Below, one piece after another: positions 23,794 through 31,241 of a stretch of DNA of 31,980 nucleotides. A program made the position numbers and the translations under genes. The stretch lies in assembly GCA_015068055.1 (NCBI GenBank), contig SVLG01000017.1, forward strand, positions 1-31,980, given 5' to 3'. The stretch is from Oscillospiraceae bacterium. Lineage in GTDB: Bacteria > Bacillota_A > Clostridia > Oscillospirales > Oscillospiraceae. The stretch's first letter is position 1; the number at the start of each line of letters is the position of its first letter. The notes beneath the pieces are model-generated. The model was not told the DNA's origin, searched no databases, and worked only from the letters and a program-made list of their open reading frames with translations.

Positions 23794-24323
23794 AAACCAC
23801 CCAGATTCTGATCGCGGGCTTTGGCGGACAGGGCATCCTCTTCGCCGGCAAGTTCCTGGCTTACAAGGGCCTGATGGAAGACCTGCAGGTCTCCTGGCTG
23901 CCCTCCTACGGTCCTGAAATGCGCGGCGGCACCGCCAACTGCAGCGTTATCCTCTCCGATACCCCCGTTGGTTCTCCTATCATCACGGTCCCCGATGTCC
24001 TCATTGCCATGAACCTGCCCTCTCTGCAGAAGTATGTGAACGATGTGGCTCCCGGCGGCCAGATCTATCTGGACTCCTCCCTCATCGACGTGAAGGTGGA
24101 GCGCAGCGATGTGGAAGTGTTCTACATTCCTGCCTCTCAGATGGCCCGTGAGAACGGCATTGCCAGTCTCGCCAACATGATCATCATAGGCCACCTGCTC
24201 AATAAGCACCCCGAACTGAGCTTCGACGGTGCGGAGACTGCGGTGAGCAAGCTGGTTCCTGCCAAAAAGGCGGCCATGCTTGAGCTGAACATGAAGGCTC
24301 TGAGCCTCGGCAAGGATTACTGA
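23790..24323 (+). CDS. VOR gamma subunit
   Basis: A 177-residue gamma subunit of the 2-oxoacid:acceptor oxidoreductase family. It starts with [19 protein letters not shown], then [23 protein letters not shown] and [15 protein letters not shown], the standard family landmarks for the CoA-handling subunit. The start overlaps the beta-subunit stop (ATGA), which fits a stoichiometric complex. Confidence 0.93.
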   Translation: MKTTQILIAGFGGQGILFAGKFLAYKGLMEDLQVSWLPSYGPEMRGGTANCSVILSDTPVGSPIITVPDVLIAMNLPSLQKYVNDVAPGGQIYLDSSLIDVKVERSDVEVFYIPASQMARENGIASLANMIIIGHLLNKHPELSFDGAETAVSKLVPAKKAAMLELNMKALSLGKDY

Positions 24324-24325
24324 AA

Positions 24326-25042
24326 TTGAAAGTAAGCTGTATACAGATGGCTTCCCGGCTCTTTGAGCCGGAGTGGAACTATCCGAACGCCCGGCGGCTC
24401 CTTCGGGAAGCCGCCTCGGAGCGTCCGGATGTGATTGTACTGCCGGAGTTCTGGAACACGGGCTTCTATCCCCGAAAAACGCTTTTGGAATGCTGCGACC
24501 GTAACGGCGAGCGGACAAAGCGGGAAATCGGGGCGCTGGCGGCGGAATTTGCCGTCAACATTGTGGCCGGCAGTGTCGTCAGCCGGCGGGAAGACGGGCT
24601 TTACAATACGGCCTATGTCTTTGACCGTAAGGGCTGCTGCATCGCTGCCTATGACAAGCGTCATCTGTATCCGCTTTCTCACGAAGATGCTTACTTCACG
24701 CCCGGAGATCATCTCAGTACCTTCCGCTTGGACGGGGTTCTCTGCGGCATAATGCTGTGCTATGATATCCGTTTTCCGGAGCTGAGCCGCTCTCTTGCGG
24801 AGCAGGGCGTGAAGGTCCTGTTTTTGCCGGTGGAGTGGCCCACGGAACGAATTGATTTTCTGCGCGAACTTACCGTGGAGCGGGCCGTTCAAAATGGTTT
24901 TTATGTGGTAAGCTGCAACTGCAGCGGCAGCAACGGCAGAATGTGTTTTGGCGGCGGCAGCGCAGTCATTGACCCGCAGGGCAAAACACTGGTTCTCTCC
25001 GGTGAAACGGAGGAGACGATCCGGGCGGAGCTGCCTGTCTGA
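24326..25042 (+). CDS. Nitrilase-superfamily amidohydrolase (omega-amidase-like)
   Basis: A 238-residue carbon-nitrogen hydrolase. The catalytic triad is visible: Glu41 in LPEFWNTGF, Lys111 in YDKRHLYP and Cys145 in LCYDIRFPEL. The short length and the W-NTGF and CYDIRFPE motifs are closest to omega-amidases and related deaminating hydrolases. The start is a TTG two bases after the VOR gamma stop, with AAGGA upstream, so it is expressed with VOR and precedes the aminotransferase gene. Omega-amidases often pair with transaminases that use glutamine or asparagine; whether that applies here is inference. Another option is release of a branched acid from its amide. Confidence 0.82.
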   Translation: MKVSCIQMASRLFEPEWNYPNARRLLREAASERPDVIVLPEFWNTGFYPRKTLLECCDRNGERTKREIGALAAEFAVNIVAGSVVSRREDGLYNTAYVFDRKGCCIAAYDKRHLYPLSHEDAYFTPGDHLSTFRLDGVLCGIMLCYDIRFPELSRSLAEQGVKVLFLPVEWPTERIDFLRELTVERAVQNGFYVVSCNCSGSNGRMCFGGGSAVIDPQGKTLVLSGETEETIRAELPV

Positions 25043-25087
25043 AATGACACTGAGAACACTACGATTTTTAGAAAGAAGGAAAGAATC

Positions 25088-26170
25088 ATGTCTATCAAAT
25101 TTCCTCTGACCCGTGCCGAGACGCTTAAGGAAAAGCCTGCGGACGAGAGCAAGTTGGGCTTTGGCAAGAAGTTCAGCGACCATATGTTCCTTATGGAGTA
25201 CGACAAGGGCCAGGGCTGGCATGACGGACGCATCGTGCCCTACGCTCCCTTTTCTCTGGATCCCGCCTGCGTAATCTTCCACTACGCACAGGAGATTTTT
25301 GAGGGCATGAAGGCCTATCGTACCGCGGATGACACCATCCAGCTCTTCCGCCCGGAAGCCAACGCCCAGCGTATGCAGGATTCCAGCGACCGTCTCTGCA
25401 TCCCTCCCATTCCGGTGGAGACTTTTGTCGATGCCGTGAAGGCCATTGTGGACGTGGAGCGCGATTGGGTGCCTCATACGGACGGTGCCTCCCTGTACAT
25501 CCGGCCCTTTGTTTTTGCCACCGACGTGGGTCTGGGCGTTCACGCCAGCCCCAGGTATATTTTCTGCATCATCTGCTCTCCCTCCGGTGCCTACTACGCC
25601 GAGGGCATCAACCCCGTGCGCATCTACGTGGAGGACGAGTACATCCGTTCCGCTCCCGGTCTGACCGGCTTCACCAAGTGCGGCGGCAACTATGCTGCCT
25701 CCATTAAGGCCGGCGAGATGGCGGCCCAGCAGGGCTATGCTCAGGTTCTCTGGCTGGATGGCGTGGAGAAGAAGTATGTCGAGGAAGTCGGCAGCATGAA
25801 TATCTTCTTCAAGATCGACGGCAAGCTCTACACCGCCGCCTGCGACGGCACCGTGCTGCCCGGCGTGACCCGCCGCAGCTGCATCGAGCTTCTGCGCGAC
25901 TGGGGCTATGAGGTTATCGAGGGCAAGCTCGCCATCGCCGACGTCATGGAAGCCGGCCGTCAGGGCAAGCTGGAGGAGATCTTCGGCACCGGCACCGCCG
26001 CGGTCGTGTCTCCCGTCAAGGAACTCAAGTGGAAGGACGAGACGGTCTATGTGGGCGATGGCGGCATCGGCCCTGTGACCAAGAAGCTCTACGATACCAT
26101 GACCGGTATGCAGTGGGGTAAGCTTCCCGACACCAAGGGCTGGATTGTCCCTGTCGAAAAGCAGTATTGA
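25088..26170 (+). CDS. ilvE: Branched-chain amino acid aminotransferase
   Basis: A 360-residue fold-type IV PLP aminotransferase, the usual size for the larger IlvE form. HYAQEIFEGMKAYR (65-78), YIRPFVFATDVGLGV, the PLP lysine Lys197 in GFTKCGGNYAAS, VEEVGSMNIFF and LPGVTRRSCIELLRDWG are all standard. It transfers an amino group from glutamate to 2-oxoisovalerate, 2-oxo-3-methylvalerate or 2-oxoisocaproate to make Val, Ile or Leu. It is the last gene of the valine T-box operon and closes the pathway that starts with acyl-CoA ligation. AGAAAGAAGGAAAG precedes the ATG. A hairpin terminator follows. Confidence 0.95.
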   Translation: MSIKFPLTRAETLKEKPADESKLGFGKKFSDHMFLMEYDKGQGWHDGRIVPYAPFSLDPACVIFHYAQEIFEGMKAYRTADDTIQLFRPEANAQRMQDSSDRLCIPPIPVETFVDAVKAIVDVERDWVPHTDGASLYIRPFVFATDVGLGVHASPRYIFCIICSPSGAYYAEGINPVRIYVEDEYIRSAPGLTGFTKCGGNYAASIKAGEMAAQQGYAQVLWLDGVEKKYVEEVGSMNIFFKIDGKLYTAACDGTVLPGVTRRSCIELLRDWGYEVIEGKLAIADVMEAGRQGKLEEIFGTGTAAVVSPVKELKWKDETVYVGDGGIGPVTKKLYDTMTGMQWGKLPDTKGWIVPVEKQY

Positions 26171-26177
26171 TTTTTCA

Positions 26178-26200
26178 GCGGCACCGCTATACGGTGCCGC
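26178..26200 (+). terminator. Terminator after ilvE
   Basis: A 9-bp GC-rich perfect stem (arms 26178-26186 and 26192-26200, loop CTATA) is followed by a T/A-rich tail. It probably ends the valine T-box operon. Confidence 0.75.
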
Positions 26201-26227
26201 GCTTTATATTTTAATGAAGGAGGGCCT

Positions 26228-27397
26228 ATGATTTATAGTCACTTTCAGGACAAGCAGCTGAGTCTGCTTGGCTTTGGCACCATGCGGTTTCCTCTGCTTG
26301 CGGATGGCAGCGTTGACGAGGCACAGGTTCAGGAAATGACCGACTATGCTCTAAGCCATGGCGTCAACTATTTTGACACGGCCTATCCCTACCACGGCGG
26401 CACGTCCGAGACAATTATCGGAAAGGCTCTCCGGAAGTATCCGAGAGAGAGCTTCTTTCTGGCGGACAAGTATCCCGGCCATCAGCTGGCTGAACGTTAT
26501 GACCCTGCTGAGGTCTTTGAGGACCAGCTGCAAAAATGCGGCGTAGACTATTTTGATTTCTATCTGCTCCATAATGTCTACGAGGCCTCCATGCGGGTGT
26601 ATATGGATCCGAAATGGGGCATCCTTGACTATTTTAAAGAGCAGAGACGTCTTGGCCGCATACGGCATCTGGGGTTTTCCTTCCATGGTACGGTGGAAAA
26701 TCTGCGGGAGTTTCTGGCTTACTGTGGGGAGGACATGGAGTTCTGCCAGCTCCAGCTGAACTATCTGGACTGGACTTTGCAGCAGTCGAAGGAAAAGTAT
26801 GAGATGCTTACGGAGCGAGGTATCCCTGTGTGGGTCATGGAGCCCGTCCGGGGCGGCAGACTGGCCGCGCTGGGGGAGACGACGGAAGAAAAGCTGCGTG
26901 CTTTCCGGGATGAAAGTCCCGCCGCCTGGGCCTTCCGTTTTCTCCAGGGCCTTCCCAACGTGCAGATGGTTCTCTCCGGCATGTCCAATATGGCCCAGAT
27001 GGAAGAAAATGTAGCGACCTTTGCGGAGCGAAAGACTCTTTCCGGGGAAGAAACGGCGCTTCTGCTGGACATTGCCGAGGTCTTGAAAGACTCGGTTCCC
27101 TGCACGGCCTGCCGTTACTGCTGCGACGGCTGCCCGAAGGAGCTGGACATTCCGGCGCTGCTGGCTCTGTACAACGATATGCGTCTGCAGCCGTCCATGG
27201 GTGTGGTTATGCGTGCAGAGAGCTTGCCGGAGGGGAAGCGGGCCGCCGACTGTATTGGCTGCGGCAGCTGTGCGCAGAGTTGTCCTCAGGGCATTGACGT
27301 TCCTGCCGCCCTGTCGGATTTTGACGAGCGACTGAAGAAAATGCCCAGCTGGGCGGCGGTGTGTCGTGAGCGGGAAGAGGCTGCAAGGAGAAAATAA
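26228..27397 (+). CDS. Aldo/keto reductase with C-terminal ferredoxin domain
   Basis: A 389-residue oxidoreductase. The N-terminal two thirds are an aldo/keto reductase barrel with Asp50 and Tyr53/55 (NYFDTAYPYHGG), Lys81 (LADKYPG) and His115 (LLHNV). The C-terminus adds cysteine motifs CTACRYCCDGCP and CIGCGSCAQSCPQGIDV for two 4Fe-4S clusters. This architecture is widespread in Clostridia; substrates are mostly unknown. AAGGAGGGCCT lies upstream of the ATG. No clear promoter is visible in the short gap after ilvE, so it may depend on read-through or on an unrecognised promoter. Confidence 0.92.
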   Translation: MIYSHFQDKQLSLLGFGTMRFPLLADGSVDEAQVQEMTDYALSHGVNYFDTAYPYHGGTSETIIGKALRKYPRESFFLADKYPGHQLAERYDPAEVFEDQLQKCGVDYFDFYLLHNVYEASMRVYMDPKWGILDYFKEQRRLGRIRHLGFSFHGTVENLREFLAYCGEDMEFCQLQLNYLDWTLQQSKEKYEMLTERGIPVWVMEPVRGGRLAALGETTEEKLRAFRDESPAAWAFRFLQGLPNVQMVLSGMSNMAQMEENVATFAERKTLSGEETALLLDIAEVLKDSVPCTACRYCCDGCPKELDIPALLALYNDMRLQPSMGVVMRAESLPEGKRAADCIGCGSCAQSCPQGIDVPAALSDFDERLKKMPSWAAVCREREEAARRK

Positions 27398-27403
27398 CGC
27401 GAA

Positions 27404-27430
27404 AAGGGCGGTGATTTGTTCCCCGCCCTT
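27404..27430 (+). terminator. Probable terminator after the aldo/keto reductase gene
   Basis: An 8-bp stem (AAGGGCGG at 27404-27411, CCGCCCTT at 27423-27430) is followed by GCCTTTTG. The T run is short, so it is moderate evidence. Confidence 0.6.
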
Positions 27431-27457
27431 GCCTTTTGTCGCTATGGGCCATATACT
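27429..27457 (+). promoter_or_regulatory. Promoter of the two-component operon
   Basis: TTGCCT (27429-27434), a 17-nt spacer and TATACT (27452-27457), 29 nt before the response regulator start. Confidence 0.6.
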
Positions 27458-27486
27458 GTAGGAAAGAACTTGCGAAGGAGCAAAGC

Positions 27487-28158
27487 ATGATCTACTGTGT
27501 AGATGACGACAACACCATTCGTGATATAGAGGTCTATGCCCTGATGCAGACCGGCTTTGAAGCCCGGGGCTTTGCCGACGGAAAAAGTATGCTGGAGGCT
27601 CTTGAAAGGGAGACCCCGGAACTGATTGTTCTGGACATCATGATGCCCGGTATGGACGGTATGGAGGTGCTGCGTATCCTGCGCAGCCGCAGCGATACCT
27701 GCCGCATTCCGGTTATCATGGCCACGGCCAGGGGGACGGAGATGGATAAGATCTACGGGCTTGACAGCGGTGCCGACGACTATCTGGCAAAACCCTTTGG
27801 TGTGATGGAGATGATCTCCCGGATCAAGGCGGTGCTGCGCCGCTGTGCGCCTGCGGAGGAGAACATGCTGCGCTGCGGCAGCATTGTACTCAATGACAGA
27901 GAACACGTTGTAAGTGTCCGGGGAGAGCGGGTGAACCTTACCTATAAGGAATATGAACTCCTGAAGCTTTTTCTTGGCCAGCCGGGGACTGTCTTTTCCA
28001 GAGAGCGCATCCTTTCCGAAATCTGGGGTGTGGACTATCTGGGCGAGAGCCGCACCGTGGACGTTCATATCAAGACCCTGCGTCAGAAACTGGGAGAAGC
28101 GGGTAAGTGCATCGAAACGGTGATTGGCGTCGGTTACCGGCTGGAGGGCAGGGGATGA
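27487..28158 (+). CDS. OmpR/PhoB-family response regulator
   Basis: A 223-residue regulator. The receiver domain (1-118) has the acidic triad DDD at 6-8, phospho-acceptor Asp50 (VLDIMMPGMDG), Thr80 and Lys102 (LAKPFG). The C-terminal winged helix (about 127-220) has LTYKEYELLKLFL, RERILSEIWG, RTVDVHIKTLRQKLG and a GVGYRL ending. I start at the ATG at 27487 with GAAGGAGC upstream; the earlier in-frame ATG at 27436 falls on the promoter. The stop overlaps the kinase start (ATGA). Targets are unknown. Confidence 0.94.
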   Translation: MIYCVDDDNTIRDIEVYALMQTGFEARGFADGKSMLEALERETPELIVLDIMMPGMDGMEVLRILRSRSDTCRIPVIMATARGTEMDKIYGLDSGADDYLAKPFGVMEMISRIKAVLRRCAPAEENMLRCGSIVLNDREHVVSVRGERVNLTYKEYELLKLFLGQPGTVFSRERILSEIWGVDYLGESRTVDVHIKTLRQKLGEAGKCIETVIGVGYRLEGRG

Positions 28159-29816
28159 CAGCAAAGATTTTTCGCGCCATTCTTGGCGCGGCTTTGGCTG
28201 TTCTGCTGCTGAGCTTTCTGGTGGTTACCGTGGTTCTTTATGGGAACTTTGTGGAAGTGGATCGGAGACAGCTTCGGGATGAGCTGGAGCTGGCGGTACG
28301 CGGCACAGAAAGAGCCGGTGAGGATTATCTCCGCTCTCTGGGCAGCCGTAAGTATCGCTTTACCTGGGTGGATGCTGATGGACGGGTGCTGTATGACAGC
28401 GACCTCTCCTACGATGGTCTGGGCAATCATCTGGACCGGGAGGAGATCGCAGAGGCACTGGAAAGCGGCTGGGGCGACAGCTCCCGCTTTTCGGATACAC
28501 TGACCAGAAAAATGTACTACGAGGCCTGCCGCCTTAGCGACGGCAGTGTCCTGCGTGTGGCGGGCAGCTTCGACTCCATTTTCTCCCTCCTGCAGGATGT
28601 ACTCTGGCCCATGGTCGGTGTGCTGTTTTCTGCCTTTGTTCTCTCTGCCTTTCTGGCTCGGAGCATGGCTCTCAAGATCGTCAGGCCCCTGAACCGGCTG
28701 AATCTTGACCGGCCGGAGGAGAACGATGTCTACGATGAACTCTCTCCCATGCTCTGGCGTCTGGGCCGCCAGCATCAGCAGATTGAGCAGCAGATGCAGG
28801 AACTGCGTCGCCGCAGCGAGGAGTTTGAACAGATTACCGCCTCTATGAGTGAGGCGCTGCTGCTGCTGGATGCCAGGGCCAGGGTGCTGAGTTTCAATCC
28901 TGCTGCCAGCCGTATCTTTGCGCTGGAAAAAATGGTTGTGGGCCGCGGCTTTCCGGTAATGGAGCAGAATGCGGAGATGAAGCAGGCGGTTGAAGCAGCC
29001 CTTTCCGGGGAACACCGGGAATTTCGGATGCAGAGAAACGGGCTGGAATACCAGATTGACATCAGCCCCATCAAGAGTGAGGGCGAAAGCGCGGGTGCGG
29101 TCGTCCTCTGCTTCGATGTTACCGAGACGGCCTTCGCCGAGCGGAACCGCCGGGAATTTACCGCCAATGTGTCCCATGAGCTGAAAACGCCCCTGCAGTC
29201 CATTATGGGCTGCGCGGAACTTTTGGAGAGCGGCATGGTGAAAGCGGAGGATATCCCACGTTTTCTGGGCAATATACGTACCGAGGCATCCCGGCTGCTT
29301 TCCCTGATCAACGACATCATCCGACTTTCCCAGATGGACGAAAACAGCTGCCTGATGGCGGAGAGTGTGGATTTGCTGGCCGTGGCGGAGGAAGCTGTGG
29401 AAGGTCTTGCCGACACCGCGGAGCGCCGGGGCGTCACCATGACGCTGGAAGGGGAGCCGTGCATCATGAGCGGCGTGCGCCGTTACCTGTATGAGATCGT
29501 TTATAACCTCTGTGACAATGCCATTCGCTATAATGTAGAGGGCGGCAGCGTGAAAGTCTCCGTTGGTACGGAGGAGGGGCGGCCCTGCATCTGTGTTGCA
29601 GACACCGGTATCGGCATCCCGGCAGAGCATCAGAGCCGCATCTTTGAGCGCTTTTACCGCGTGGACAAGAGCCACTCCCGCGCCACCGGCGGCACCGGCC
29701 TGGGCCTGTCCATTGTAAAACACGCGGTGGCCTACCATGGCGGAAGCATCCGTCTTGAAAGCGAATGCGGTCGGGGTACGTCCATATTCATCAGCTTTGG
29801 AGGAAGCGGCAAGTGA
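28155..29816 (+). CDS. PhoR-like membrane sensor histidine kinase
   Basis: A 553-residue kinase that would phosphorylate the preceding response regulator. Layout: TM helix about 7-29, an extracytoplasmic sensor of about 120 residues, TM helix about 150-172, a coiled linker (HQQIEQQMQELRRR), a PAS domain about 225-330, HisKA with His341 in NVSHELKTPLQ, and the HATPase domain with Asn455 (NLCDNAIRYN), DTGIG (483-487) and GTGLGLS (513-519). This is the PhoR/YycG-type build. It overlaps the regulator by 4 nt and the next gene by 4 nt (GTGA). The signal is unknown. Confidence 0.94.
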   Translation: MTAKIFRAILGAALAVLLLSFLVVTVVLYGNFVEVDRRQLRDELELAVRGTERAGEDYLRSLGSRKYRFTWVDADGRVLYDSDLSYDGLGNHLDREEIAEALESGWGDSSRFSDTLTRKMYYEACRLSDGSVLRVAGSFDSIFSLLQDVLWPMVGVLFSAFVLSAFLARSMALKIVRPLNRLNLDRPEENDVYDELSPMLWRLGRQHQQIEQQMQELRRRSEEFEQITASMSEALLLLDARARVLSFNPAASRIFALEKMVVGRGFPVMEQNAEMKQAVEAALSGEHREFRMQRNGLEYQIDISPIKSEGESAGAVVLCFDVTETAFAERNRREFTANVSHELKTPLQSIMGCAELLESGMVKAEDIPRFLGNIRTEASRLLSLINDIIRLSQMDENSCLMAESVDLLAVAEEAVEGLADTAERRGVTMTLEGEPCIMSGVRRYLYEIVYNLCDNAIRYNVEGGSVKVSVGTEEGRPCICVADTGIGIPAEHQSRIFERFYRVDKSHSRATGGTGLGLSIVKHAVAYHGGSIRLESECGRGTSIFISFGGSGK

Positions 29817-30247
29817 AAGTACAAACAAATAAACTGCTATGGATTATAGTAGCCTTGCTGCTGGCAGCCCTGCTCCTGACGGTGTCTTTGTATGTTTATC
29901 AGCAGAGAAGCCGGGAGGAACGGGCAGAGTATTTCGAGGAGCTTTGCACGCTGACGGAAAAAGGGAATTTTGGCTATGCCAATGAGTATTTTCGGGCCAC
30001 GAAATCCTTCATCGTGCTGCGCCGCGGTGAAACGGAGGAGTTTAAATTGACCGCCAACTGGGAGGGTGGCGGCAGCGTGTTCGTGGACTGCAGCAGCGAT
30101 GCGGCGGAGCTTGCGTTTACTGAGGAAAGCTGGGACAGGTATACCACGATGACGGTTGCGGGCATTCATCCGGGGTTTACCGCGGCCCATTTTACAAGCG
30201 ATGCGACGGATAAGAGTTTTTACATTTGTGTTTTTGTAGAAGAATAA
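29813..30247 (+). CDS. Membrane-anchored protein of unknown function linked to the two-component system
   Basis: I do not recognise the family. The 144-residue product has a short basic N-terminus, one hydrophobic helix at about 7-26 and an extracytoplasmic domain of about 115 residues that looks beta-rich (EEFKLTANWEGGGSVFVDCS, YTTMTVAGIHPGFTAAHFTS). It starts at a GTG overlapping the kinase stop (GTGA), with GGAGGAAGCGG upstream. The coupling suggests a partner of the kinase, for example an accessory sensor, or a direct output. A strong terminator starts at its stop codon. Confidence 0.75.
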   Translation: MKVQTNKLLWIIVALLLAALLLTVSLYVYQQRSREERAEYFEELCTLTEKGNFGYANEYFRATKSFIVLRRGETEEFKLTANWEGGGSVFVDCSSDAAELAFTEESWDRYTTMTVAGIHPGFTAAHFTSDATDKSFYICVFVEE

Positions 30248-30288
30248 GCATGAAAAAAGCACCCAAGCGGGTGCTTTTTTCATGCTTA
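30245..30288. terminator. Bidirectional terminator shared by two convergent genes
   Basis: A perfect 20-bp inverted repeat (arms 30245-30264 and 30269-30288, loop AAGC) contains the stop codons of both the membrane protein gene and the leftward hydroxyacid dehydrogenase gene, with A and T runs on either side. Confidence 0.92.
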
Positions 30289-31230
30289 ATTGGTTCTTAC
30301 GCCGTGGAGGCTGTAGACAAATTCGGGCTTGCCGCCGTCCAGCGTCAGGAAGATATCCTGCACCATGCGCATACCGACTCGCTCCAGCGCCTCGTCGGTG
30401 TTGGCACCCAGATGGGGGGTGCAGAGCATGTTGGGCAGACCCACCAGCGGATTCTCCTTTGTGGGCGGTTCGCTGACGAAGACGTCACAGGCTGCAGCAC
30501 CCAGCTGACCGGTGGTGAGGGCGGTATAGAGGGCGGCTTCGTCCACCACGCCGCCGCGGCTGGCGTTGATGAGAACCGCCGTGGGCTTGCAGTGGGAAAA
30601 GCGTTCGGCATTGAGAAGGTTGGCGGTACTTTCCGTCAAATGGACGCTGACATTGATGACGTCGGCGTTTTCCAGCATCTCATCCAGAGACTCATACTGC
30701 CGGATGCCAAGCTCGGCGGCCTTTTCCGTGGGCCAGTAGGGGTCGTAACCAATGACCTTGCAGCCAAAGCCGTTGATCATGATTTTGGCCATGCGCCGGG
30801 CGATGTCGCCAACGCCCACAAGACCGATGGTCTTTCCGCCCAGCTCGTTGCCGAAAAGCTCCGGAGGGGCGTTTGCGCTGAGGTTGCCGGAGGTGACAAG
30901 ACGGTCAGCCAGATAGATCTTCCGGAGCAGGGCCAGAGAGAGCGTTACAATGAGCTCGGCCACAGAGTCGGAGTTCTGGAAAGGTACAAAGAGAATGGTG
31001 ATGCCGTGTTCGTCGCAGTACTCAAGATCAATACCGTCGCTGCCGGTGCCGTGCACGGCGATGACCTTGAGGGAGGGGGCCTTCTCCAGCACCTCCCGGG
31101 GCAGCTTCAGGTTGCGGTTGATGATGGCATCCACCTCACCCAACCGTTCCCAGTCGCTGACGACCTCGGCGCGGCTCTCCAAAAGCGCAAGGGCCTTGGG
31201 GTGGATGCTCTCGCAAAGGAATACCTTCAT
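30286..31230 (-). CDS. D-2-hydroxyacid dehydrogenase (NAD-dependent, SerA-like)
   Basis: A 314-residue dehydrogenase of the D-isomer-specific 2-hydroxyacid family. The Rossmann motif GLVGVGDIA is at 136-144 and the catalytic residues are Arg225 (NASRGG), Glu254 (FVSEPP) and His273 (CTPHLGANT). HGTGSDGIDLEYC is the usual substrate-side loop. It lacks the C-terminal ACT domain of longer phosphoglycerate dehydrogenases. It follows the aminotransferase gene by 11 nt in the same direction, so the two may interconvert an amino acid and a D-hydroxy acid via the 2-oxoacid. AAGGAGTG lies before the ATG. The substrate cannot be told from this sequence. Confidence 0.9.
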   Translation of the reverse strand: MKVFLCESIHPKALALLESRAEVVSDWERLGEVDAIINRNLKLPREVLEKAPSLKVIAVHGTGSDGIDLEYCDEHGITILFVPFQNSDSVAELIVTLSLALLRKIYLADRLVTSGNLSANAPPELFGNELGGKTIGLVGVGDIARRMAKIMINGFGCKVIGYDPYWPTEKAAELGIRQYESLDEMLENADVINVSVHLTESTANLLNAERFSHCKPTAVLINASRGGVVDEAALYTALTTGQLGAAACDVFVSEPPTKENPLVGLPNMLCTPHLGANTDEALERVGMRMVQDIFLTLDGGKPEFVYSLHGVRTN

Positions 31231-31241
31231 GGGCGCACTCC

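Noticed and set aside
21968..25042. VOR operating as part of Stickland-type breakdown of branched amino acids.
   Set aside because: T-box control by uncharged branched-chain tRNA would switch the genes off when the amino acids are plentiful. This remains the main alternative direction.
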